Origin: Thraustochytrium sp. TN22 | Taxonomy: Eukaryota > Sar > Bigyra > Thraustochytrida > Thraustochytriidae | NCBI GenBank assembly: GCA_013306675.1 | Contig: JABLUY010000034.1 | Span: forward strand, 62,001-126,000 | DNA length: 64,000 nt | Direction of reading: 5' to 3' | Part shown: piece after piece, positions 39,190-46,965 of the stretch | Layout: every line of letters begins with the position of its first letter | Numbering within the stretch: position 1 is the first letter of the stretch | Position numbers and translations under genes: made by a program | Notes under the pieces: generated by a model | The model's database searches: none | What the model was told of the DNA's origin: nothing | The model's input: the letters and a program-made list of their open reading frames with translations, nothing else

Positions 39190-40662
39190 CTACTCGCGGG
39201 ACTCAGGCCTGGCGCGCCAGTCGGCAAGCCAATGGCCCTGCTTGTAAGGCGCGGCAAAGGTGGCCTCGGTGGGCGGGTGGAACCAGTAGTTGATGGCAAG
39301 ATGGCCCGCGCCAGCCTTGGAGGTCTGTTCGGGGGTGGAGAGAGAGGTAACCTCATGGAACCAGCCGCACGGAAGAAAGAGCATCTCGCCCGCCTCCACC
39401 TCTACCACCACTGGGGTTGCTCGCAGAAACAGCGGGAACCGCTCGCGATCGGGCTTTTCGCGGTCGTCAACGAGAGAAAAATTGAGCGGAGTCTGCGTAG
39501 GGTCCTTGGACGCGTCTTTTTCCGCAGCACCAGTCATGTCTTCTTCATCCTTGTCGTCGCGCCGCTGTCGTTTAGCGGGCGGCGCCTTGGCGCCCTTGGC
39601 AGCCGGACGACTGCCGTCTTTAGCGTCAGCATTATCGTCGTCATCGTCGTCATCGTCAGCCCCATCGCTATCCTCGTAGTCGTCGCGAAGATTGGCCCAA
39701 TCCACGTCACCATCGTCATCGTCATCGTCGTCATCGTCGTCATCGTCATCGTGCACCTTGGCGTCGCGGGGGGCATCCAGCAGGCCGGCGCCGCTGCCGC
39801 CATCGGCGCCCGGGATGAGGGCGTCCATGGCGGCATCCAGCGCCTCCTCGGCGCGGTCCACGCGCTTCTGCGCACCGTCCTCCCCGCGCTCCAGCGCGGC
39901 CTCGGCCTCGGCCAGCTCGCGCTCAGCCTCGACCTTGGCGAGATTGAGTGCGAGACGGCGCTCCATGGCCTCGTCGGACCCGTCTGCGCGCGTGGCAAAC
40001 CCACGGTAGTTAATGCGCCCGTTCGGGTGCACGCGCTCGATCTCACCGCGCGTGTACATGAGCGAGGCGTCTGCCGGGCTGTAGAGACGGAAGCGCTTGC
40101 GGCCGCGGAGCAGCACGTAGAGATTGTCGTGATAGTCGTGGTGCAGGCCGGTCGAGGTGCCCTCGCGCGAGTGGCCCATCCACATGTTCATGGTGGACAG
40201 CAGCAGGTTGCCCATAAGCGCCGGCCGCAGAGGGAGGGCCGAGGGCCGCGCCGCGCGGAACTGCGTGAGCGGCGCGGCCATGAGCTCCTCCTGGCCGAGC
40301 GCCGTCCGCGGGAGCTCCTGCGTCGTCAGGTAGAGGTTCTCGTCGCCGCCGTCAACACGGTCCAGAAACTCGCGCAGCTGCATACGCGTCTTGACGCCCT
40401 GCCCAAAGCTCTTGGCGCCGGCGGTGCCGCCCTTGGTCTCCACGGCCACCTGCGCCGACCCGGCCGCCTCGCGCATGGCCTCGTTCGTCCACGAACGCAG
40501 ACCCTCCAGGTCATCCGGCAGCCCGCGCACCACTGCAGGCCTCCTTCTCTGCACGAAGTCCTCGAAGAAGGCCTCCGCCGTCGTCTTGGACGCGTCCACG
40601 CGCCCCACGGCGCGGTCGGCGCCGCGCACAGGCAGCACGAAGCCCTCGTACCCAAACGACAT
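39190..40662 (-). CDS. JmjC/cupin-type 2-oxoglutarate dioxygenase
   Basis: 490 residues from MSFGYEGF; the frame remains open to 40911. Fold marks are RRRPAVVRGLP at the N-terminal lip, STMNMWMGHSREGTSTGLHHDYHDNLY with the iron-binding H-x-D near residue 174, GRKRFRLYSP, and the distal His in MLFLPCGWFHEV near 435, then HLAINYWFHPP. This is the FIH/JMJD7/PLA2G4B-type small JmjC arrangement; such enzymes hydroxylate proteins or RNA. Between H-x-D and the distal His is an unusually long insertion of some 200 residues, helical then highly acidic with runs of Asp (39610-39760 region), ending in a basic KRQRRDDKDEE. The insertion may be a histone-like or RNA-protein docking tail. Confidence 0.85.
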   Translation of the reverse strand: MSFGYEGFVLPVRGADRAVGRVDASKTTAEAFFEDFVQRRRPAVVRGLPDDLEGLRSWTNEAMREAAGSAQVAVETKGGTAGAKSFGQGVKTRMQLREFLDRVDGGDENLYLTTQELPRTALGQEELMAAPLTQFRAARPSALPLRPALMGNLLLSTMNMWMGHSREGTSTGLHHDYHDNLYVLLRGRKRFRLYSPADASLMYTRGEIERVHPNGRINYRGFATRADGSDEAMERRLALNLAKVEAERELAEAEAALERGEDGAQKRVDRAEEALDAAMDALIPGADGGSGAGLLDAPRDAKVHDDDDDDDDDDDDDGDVDWANLRDDYEDSDGADDDDDDDDNADAKDGSRPAAKGAKAPPAKRQRRDDKDEEDMTGAAEKDASKDPTQTPLNFSLVDDREKPDRERFPLFLRATPVVVEVEAGEMLFLPCGWFHEVTSLSTPEQTSKAGAGHLAINYWFHPPTEATFAAPYKQGHWLADWRARPESRE

Positions 40663-41236
40663 GGTCTGGTCTCTGGCCTCGGCGGGCGACTGGTGCAAGG
40701 GTGCGAGTGACGCCTCCGTCGCACGCCCGCGAGGACTCGCTCGCGGCGACTCTGGGAGTCTGGGTTGCCTTTCCTCGGGCTCCACGACTCGAGCTCCGCA
40801 GCTCGACTGGCTGGGCAGTCTCGCCCGGCGGCGTCCTGAAACCTCCTCGTTTCGCATAACGCCTCCCAACGACTTTGCGTCTTGCAAAATTGCAGTGGCG
40901 ATGATCGTCATGATGCCTGAGCCTGGCGACCGCGGCGCGTGGCGATCCCCGGCGATAGCGCGCGAGCCCCGGGCTTTTGCCGAGACCGCCCCGCTCAGCT
41001 CGTTTCCGAGAACTCGCTTCCCATGCAGCTTTCGCGAGAGAACGCTCTGACGCGGCGCCCGCGTCAGGTCGGCGTCAGTTCTTGAAGATCACAACGGTCA
41101 TCGTGGGACTGTCTCTGTGACGCATGAACGACAACGCGGACGTGGAGAACTCGCAGACAGAGTAGTAGTAAGTAAGCCCCAGCAAACCAGCCAGGAAGGT
41201 GGAGCGAGCGAGCGTACGTACTGCACGCGTGAAAAG

Positions 41237-43144
41237 ATGGGCAGCGGCGCCTCCTCGACGGCGCAGGCCGACGGCGGTGCGCTGGAGGAGGCCTTCCGGG
41301 CGTTGGACGCGGCGGGCCGCGCGGAGCTTGTCCGCGCCGTGGAGCGCCTGGGCGGCGACCTGGACGGGACGAGCTTGCTGGAGGTGGAGACCGGACTGTT
41401 TAGGCTGTTGCAGGGCGCGGCGTACCGCGTTCACCGTGGGCAGTTCTCGGCCAACTATCACACGCACCAGACGGCGCGCGAGCTGCCGTACACGTGGAGC
41501 AACTTTGTCGCCTTCGTGGACGCGGTCGTGGACCTCGTGCAGACGTTGGGCATCGTGGCGATGAAGGAGGGCGCGTGGATCGAGCTGCGCGCCGCCGTGC
41601 ACGACGAGGACGCCGCACTGCGGCATCGCATCGAGAGCTTTGACGAATCAGCGCTCGATGACCGCCAGCGCGAGGAGCACGAGCGCATGTCGCGCGAGGC
41701 GGCCGCGCATGAGGAGGCCAAGTTGGACTTCAAGGTGCACGTGGGCGCGGCGCTGCTGGCGGAACATCGCGACGCAAAGCTGCGCGACCTGGCGCAAGCG
41801 GCCGCCATCATGGAGGCGCGCGGGCAGCAGGAGGCGCAGCAGGAGGCGCTGCAGCGCGCCCACGACGAGCGCGCCAAGCTGGCGCGCGCCGAGGCCGGCT
41901 ACAGCGAGGGATTTGTGGGCCCTGCGCACCCGTCGAACCTTGCACCCGAGGAGTACCTCGACAAGTGGAACCACATCATCCTCGAGAGCCACGACGAGCG
42001 AGTGAACGGTGCCATGATCCAGGTTCGCTGGTGGTATGAGGACTTCATGCCGCGCCTGTTGACGGCGTGCACAAGCCGCGGGCCAGACTTGAGCGAGGAA
42101 GAGGATGGCGCATGGCTCGAGCAGCGACGCGCCGAGATGGGCGAGTTCGCCGGCGACGTGATCGAGGCATGGCCAGAGCTCGAGCCTAGCGAGCGCATGC
42201 GCGTGCGGCGCGCGTGGCGTCTGACACGGCACTATCTGAACGGGTTTCAAAAGCGTCGCGAGCGGTCGGCGGAGTCTGGCGCGGACCACCGCGAGACGGG
42301 CGACCTCTCCCAGTACGTGGCCTTTCTGGACATTGTTCTGAAGCGCGCCTACGTACGCAACGCTGATATGCGGCTCACCTTCCCATACTTTATCGGTAAC
42401 GCGGTGTGGAAGCTCAAGCATACGGTTGCGGAGATCGCCTGCGCGCGGCAAGACATGGCCGTGGTAGACGCCTTCAAGGTCTACATGCGCCTCTTCGCCA
42501 CCATGTACCCGTGCCCCTACTGTCGCTTCCACCTCAACAAGTACGTGGTACTGGGCCGCGAGCGCGACTTGTACCCTATCGAGTACGTCCTGCTTGGGTG
42601 GACAGACCCACTCGAGAACCTGGAGGGCCGTGTCTCGCTCGAGGACAAGCTGGCCACAGTGGACTCCCCTGAAGCACTTCGACTCTTCTTGTGGAAGCTG
42701 CACAACGCTGTGAACAGCTCCATCTACCGGCAGGAACCCTGGTACCATGCGGAGCAGGATGCCATATACACATCGCGGTATTGGCCCAACATTGACGCTG
42801 ACTGCCATCGCGCCTCGCACACGCACGGGCTACTGTCCGCGGAGCGCACCGCAGCCATCGTGCGCGTCCTCAAGGCCGCGACGCGGCTCTCCGGTATGCG
42901 GGCTGCCTTCCAGGCGCTGAGCGATACCGTGGCGGCCGGCGACTTGCAGGCGATCGACAAGGACTACCTGCAGGCGCTGTTGAAGCTCTCCAAAGCGCTC
43001 TGCGCCGACCTGGATGCGGCCATTGTGGAGGGCGGCTTTCTGCAGCGTGCCTACGGCTTTGATGCGACGCTTGCGGACCGGGAGCCGGACGCCCTGGCGG
43101 GTCATGATGCCTTCCTCCGTCACGAGGACTTTACATTGAACTGA
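41237..43144 (+). CDS. Erv/ALR-like sulfhydryl oxidase domain protein
   Basis: 635 residues from MGSGASSTAQ, which matches an N-myristoylation signal. The frame is open a further 40 codons upstream, but the myristoyl-type start is favoured. Residues 1-340 are helical with a coiled coil near 135-230. The C-terminal part has TFPYFIGNAVWKLKH, MYPCPYCRFHL (CxxC near residue 426) and LRLFLWKLHNAVNSSI, which reproduce the CxxC and HNxVN FAD-site features of Erv1/ALR oxidases. These enzymes pass electrons from dithiols to oxygen. A shuttle CxxC outside the core is not obvious. A cytosolic, membrane-tethered version would differ from mitochondrial Erv1 or secretory QSOX. Confidence 0.75.
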   Translation: MGSGASSTAQADGGALEEAFRALDAAGRAELVRAVERLGGDLDGTSLLEVETGLFRLLQGAAYRVHRGQFSANYHTHQTARELPYTWSNFVAFVDAVVDLVQTLGIVAMKEGAWIELRAAVHDEDAALRHRIESFDESALDDRQREEHERMSREAAAHEEAKLDFKVHVGAALLAEHRDAKLRDLAQAAAIMEARGQQEAQQEALQRAHDERAKLARAEAGYSEGFVGPAHPSNLAPEEYLDKWNHIILESHDERVNGAMIQVRWWYEDFMPRLLTACTSRGPDLSEEEDGAWLEQRRAEMGEFAGDVIEAWPELEPSERMRVRRAWRLTRHYLNGFQKRRERSAESGADHRETGDLSQYVAFLDIVLKRAYVRNADMRLTFPYFIGNAVWKLKHTVAEIACARQDMAVVDAFKVYMRLFATMYPCPYCRFHLNKYVVLGRERDLYPIEYVLLGWTDPLENLEGRVSLEDKLATVDSPEALRLFLWKLHNAVNSSIYRQEPWYHAEQDAIYTSRYWPNIDADCHRASHTHGLLSAERTAAIVRVLKAATRLSGMRAAFQALSDTVAAGDLQAIDKDYLQALLKLSKALCADLDAAIVEGGFLQRAYGFDATLADREPDALAGHDAFLRHEDFTLN

Positions 43145-43202
43145 AGGATGGATCTGTTCTTGAGATACTGTACTGTTGGACTACTACTGTCGGCTAGCTA
43201 CT

Positions 43203-43271
43203 AGCTCGCTCGCTAGAGGAGAGAGCTCGTGGGAGAAGAAGAAGCTGCCTCTCTGGAGCTAGCGAGCGAGC
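43203..43271 (+). terminator. GC-rich hairpin between convergent genes
   Basis: AGCTCGCTCGCTAG at 43203-43216 pairs with CTAGCGAGCGAGC at 43259-43271, a 13-bp stem with a 42-base loop, in the 175-base gap between two convergent stop codons. A role in 3' end formation is only inferred. Confidence 0.4.
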
Positions 43272-43319
43272 GAGCGAGCTAGCTAGCTTGGGCTCTAGCC
43301 TAGAGCTAACTTCGTCAAG

Positions 43320-44225
43320 CTAGGGCAGCTCCTTGTCAAGGGCGGCGGCTAGGTTCGCGGCAACAAAGGTGGGCTTGATGTCGGTGCGCGACTCGTACTC
43401 ATCGAGCGGCGTGCAGCCGCTGAGCACGAGCAGGCTGTCGGCCTTGCCCTCGGCGAACTTAATATCCGTGTCGAGACGGTCACCCACCATGAGCGTCTCG
43501 CCACCGTCAAAACCGTACTTTTCGAGGATGTTGGCCATGAGCTCCGGGTTGGGCTTGCCGGCCACCGTGGTCTTCTCGCCGCGCGGATCGTCAACGCTGT
43601 ACTGGATGGCGGAGACCTGGCAGCCGTTGCCCGGCATGGCGCGGCCGCCGACGCGGTCGCTCGGGTCCAGGCCCGTGGCCACGAACTTGGCGCCCATCTG
43701 CAGGTACACCGAGGCCAGGCAGAGCTTGCGGTAGTTGAAGTGGCGGTCCCAACCCACCACGACGGCACCGACGCCGGCGTCCGGGTCGAATTCCTCAAAA
43801 GCGCGCTCCGTCATGGGTTCGGCGCTGTCGTCAGTGATCGTCTCCAGACCGACAGCGCGGAACTCCTCCAGCAAGCCCGGCTCGCCGATGGCGAAGACCT
43901 TGCTGTAGCCCGCCTTGCGGCACAGCTCGGCGGCCGCCGACCCGGACGTGTTGATGTCCTCCGCCTTGACGTCCGGAAAGCCCATGGCCTCGAACTTGCT
44001 CAGGTACTCCTGGCGCGACTTGGTCGAGTTGTTCGTCACGAACACCACGCGCTTGCCGGCCTCCTTCATGCGCCGCACGGCCTGGATGCTGCCATCGATG
44101 GCTGTCGCCGCGTGCCACAGCACGCCATCGCAGTCCAGCACGAAGTTCTTGTACGCGTCCAGCAGCTTGCGTGGGCCCGCCGCCATCCTGCTCCTCTGCC
44201 TCTGGCCCTTGCGCCCACCCGCCAC
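43320..44225 (-). CDS. HAD phosphatase, phosphoglycolate/4-nitrophenyl type
   Basis: A 301-residue cytosolic HAD hydrolase. Motif I is FVLDCDGVLW, motif II FVTNNSTKS, a C2-type cap domain follows (KVFAIGEPGLLEEF, VVVGWDRHFNYRKL), and motif IV is MVGDRLDTDIKFA. This layout belongs to phosphoglycolate phosphatase (PGP) and yeast Pho13 4-nitrophenylphosphatase, which clear 2-phosphoglycolate and other toxic side products of glycolysis. MAAGPRKLLD (ATG at 44186) is an equally good start; the first 13 residues are basic and poorly conserved in type. Confidence 0.92.
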   Translation of the reverse strand: MAGGRKGQRQRSRMAAGPRKLLDAYKNFVLDCDGVLWHAATAIDGSIQAVRRMKEAGKRVVFVTNNSTKSRQEYLSKFEAMGFPDVKAEDINTSGSAAAELCRKAGYSKVFAIGEPGLLEEFRAVGLETITDDSAEPMTERAFEEFDPDAGVGAVVVGWDRHFNYRKLCLASVYLQMGAKFVATGLDPSDRVGGRAMPGNGCQVSAIQYSVDDPRGEKTTVAGKPNPELMANILEKYGFDGGETLMVGDRLDTDIKFAEGKADSLLVLSGCTPLDEYESRTDIKPTFVAANLAAALDKELP

Positions 44226-44711
44226 CTTGCCTGCCGTGTGGTCGTGGTGGTACTAGCTCTGCAGCAGAGCGAGCACCTTGAGGCCGAGCGCCTCGCTCGT
44301 GGCCGGAACAGACTGACAGCGAGTGAGTGAGCCTGCCTCGTTCGTTGGCCGCGACGCGCCGTCTGTGCGACCTTTTGTGTCTCCGCAGCGTGGACTCGGC
44401 CTCGGTCTCGGGCTTGCTCGGGCCGGCTTGAGCCCGGCGCCCGACACGGAGCGATGGCACAGCGAGACCGAGCGCGTAACTATTTCGAAGTTCAAGTCAA
44501 AGGCAAAGGCAACGGAAATCGTGCGCGCGGCATTGTCATGCATGAAAGAAAGATGATCGAGGGGCGGATCCTCACGTTAATCAGCGACAAAGCAAGGTAA
44601 CTACATAGAGAGGAAGGGGAAAAGAGGAGCGCGGCGTCAAGGCGGCGGTCGCTCTCTGTCTCTGTCCATGCGCAACGCGCAGCACTACTGGCGCGCCCGA
44701 TCGGTGGTCCG
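44226..44711. other. Intergenic, between HAD phosphatase and ISY1
   Basis: No supported gene. A TTCGAAGTTCAAGTCAAAGG stretch near 44484, with purine-rich repeats, is AT-richer than its surroundings and may belong to the phosphatase promoter or ISY1 3' flank. Confidence 0.45.
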
Positions 44712-45473
44712 TCACCCGAGCATGTACTTGTCCGCGAGCGCCTTCTTGCGGCGCTCGAGAATGACCTTCTCCATGGCCTTGGAGGTGTCAAGCTCCTTGC
44801 GCTGCTCAACGCTCAGGAAGGACACAGACGAGTAGTGAGCGGTGTTGAGCAGAAGCTGCTCGAAGACGCTGACGTCGCCGGCCGCGACGGGCATGGAGTC
44901 CGGCGTGACGGGCTCCAGGAGGCGGTCGTTGCGAAGGTCATACTCCTCGCGCGCCTCGGCATCCAGCAGGCCAAGCGGGTCATCGCGGAAGTCGACGATG
45001 GAGTGGTAGTAGGTGGGCGTGATGCCCTTGAGGATGTCCTCACGCTTGCGCTTCTTGCTGGCGGCATCGGCGGTCTTGGGCGCTGGCTTGGCCAGCAGCT
45101 CGCGCACCTGCGGGATCTCGCGCGCCGCGCCGTAGTACTTGTACGTCTTGCCAGAGGTGTTGTGGTTGCGCATGTCGGGCCCGCCCAACTTGAGAATTTG
45201 CTGCTCCCACGCGAAGCGCTCGCGCATCTTCCTGTTGATCTCGTCGTTGAGCTCGCGCAGCCGCTGCTCGCCAAGCGAGGCCATCTGGATCTGCGTCATG
45301 CGCTGCGTGATCTCCCGCATCACATCGCGCCGGAAGCGCGTCGCGTCCTGCAGGTTCTTGCACGTCGCCGGCACCTGGGGCCTGCTCTTCTGGTCCTGGC
45401 CCAGCCGCACCTGCTGCTGGTACGCCATCCACCGGTTGAGCGTGCCCATTTGCGTCTCCTTGCGCCGCGACAT
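44712..45473 (-). CDS. ISY1: Pre-mRNA splicing factor ISY1
   Basis: A 253-residue protein matching Isy1: MSRRKETQMGTLNRWMAYQQ, then the diagnostic block REITQRMTQIQMASLGEQR and LRELNDEINRKMRERFAWE, then ILKLGGPD. Isy1 is part of the Prp19-associated NTC complex; it binds near the spliceosome active site and influences first-step fidelity. Its presence shows splicing persists even though most genes here are unspliced. The start is fixed by conservation from the first residues; the frame stays open nearly 430 codons upstream, but that extension is Arg/Ala shadow of the divergent neighbour. Confidence 0.93.
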   Translation of the reverse strand: MSRRKETQMGTLNRWMAYQQQVRLGQDQKSRPQVPATCKNLQDATRFRRDVMREITQRMTQIQMASLGEQRLRELNDEINRKMRERFAWEQQILKLGGPDMRNHNTSGKTYKYYGAAREIPQVRELLAKPAPKTADAASKKRKREDILKGITPTYYHSIVDFRDDPLGLLDAEAREEYDLRNDRLLEPVTPDSMPVAAGDVSVFEQLLLNTAHYSSVSFLSVEQRKELDTSKAMEKVILERRKKALADKYMLG

Positions 45474-46121
45474 GGTACCCGCGCGCGAGCGAGCGAGCGA
45501 GCACGCTAAGGCAAGCCTCGAGCCCTTGCCTGCCTGCCTGCCTGCCTGCCTGCCTCCAGCACGCGCTTCTGGGCCTTGCCGCGCGCCTCGCCACGCCCTT
45601 CCTTGCCGCGCTCGCCGCGCTCGCCGCGCCGCGCCGCGCTCCGCTCCGCTCCTGCGCGCTGGAACGCTGGCACCGGCGACGCTCGCGAGCCGTCCCCGCC
45701 GTCCCCGCGCACACCGCGCAGTGCGCGCGCGAGTGTCCGCGCGGCGCGCACGGGGGCGGGCGGTTTGCGCGCTGGGGCTCTCCGAGGGACCAAGCCGCGC
45801 CGCGACCGGGGCCGCCGCCGCCAGGCGCCAATCCCGTCCGCTCGCCGCCGCGCGGCCGCCCGGCGCGGCCCGCCGCGCGCGCAGCGCCCGCGCCTGGCGC
45901 GGCAGACCGGCCGCGCCTTCCTCGCGAGCGTGCGAGCGCGTGCGGGTGCACGCGACGGCCTGGGCTCGTGGAGACTCACGGCGGCAGAGCGGAAACCAGG
46001 AGGCCATCCGCCCATCCCATCCTCCCGCGCCCGCGGGCGAGGCCCAGGCGCCCGCGCACGCAGGCGGGCAGCGCGCGGGCGCGAGACGGACGGCCGGACG
46101 GCCGGCCGACCGCCGGCAGCG
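45474..46121. promoter_or_regulatory. Divergent promoter region, ISY1 and polyQ gene
   Basis: About 650 bases, extremely GC-rich, between divergent starts. CCTG tetranucleotide repeats at about 45520-45556 lie in the ISY1 leader. No supported gene; ORFs in all frames are Arg/Ala/Pro-rich. Confidence 0.5.
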
Positions 46122-46489
46122 ATGATGCTGGGCGAGGTGCAGGTGGCGCGGCCCGCGGCCATGAAGCGCGCGCGGCCGGGGCACTTCGACGAGGTGCTCG
46201 CAGCGCACCGCATGCCGTGGCTGGCGCACGAGCTCAAGCGCTCGCGCATGGCTGACGAGGCGCGCCGCGTGCTCGACAGGGTGGCGCACGGCCGCCCGGC
46301 CATGGCCGTGCCGCGCGCGCCGCGCGCGCTGCAGGCCCTCTTCGCGCAGCAGCCGCGCCACCAGGCCTGTGCAGCCGCCCAACCACCGCCGGAGCATTTC
46401 CGCGCCATGCACCACCAGGCACATGCGCACTTCGCGCATCACCTCCTCCACAACAACTACGAGCGTCGGGCGCTGCTGCAGGGAGGTGT

Positions 46490-46533
<44 letters not shown>

Positions 46534-46808
46534 TGTGTGGGCCACAGCAAGCGCAGCAGCCCATGCAGCAGCAGCAGCAGCAGCCAAGTGCAGAGTCGGC
46601 GCCGGCGCAGTGGCGCGGCCGGCGGCTCCTTCGCGCGGTGCAGGGTCTCAAACCCAAGCGCGTGCGCGAGCTGGCGCGCGAGCAGGACGTGGACATGGTT
46701 GAGCCGGAGTGCTTTACGCGCGGCCCACTCCCGCACCAGCGCCGCTCGATGCGTCATGCCGTGGAGGCCGGGCCTTCCCCGCTCCGAAGGCAGATGATGG
46801 CCATGTAA
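46122..46808 (+). CDS. Polyglutamine-containing protein of unknown function
   Basis: 228 residues from MMLGEVQVAR. No family recognised. It has an N-terminal basic segment, His-rich stretch (HHQAHAHFAHHLLHNNY), a run of about 14 Gln encoded by CAG at 46491-46532, then a second interrupted Gln run, and a basic C-terminal part with RRLLRAVQGLKPKRVRELA. Low complexity and nuclear-type composition suggest a regulatory protein. Support is the coherent codon use and position of the start beside a divergent promoter. A Cys/Leu/Ala-rich reading of the repeat on other strands is spurious. Confidence 0.55.
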
Positions 46809-46965
46809 TACAGCTACTTAGTTAGAGTAGGATAGAGAGAGGGACGGATGCGGACCGCTGCCCGCGCCTGCGAGCGCAGGGCTCCGGACCGCCGCCCGCG
46901 CATGCAAGCGCAGGGCTCCGGACCGCCGCCGCTATAGCTATAGAGAGTCGTACGTAGTAACATTA

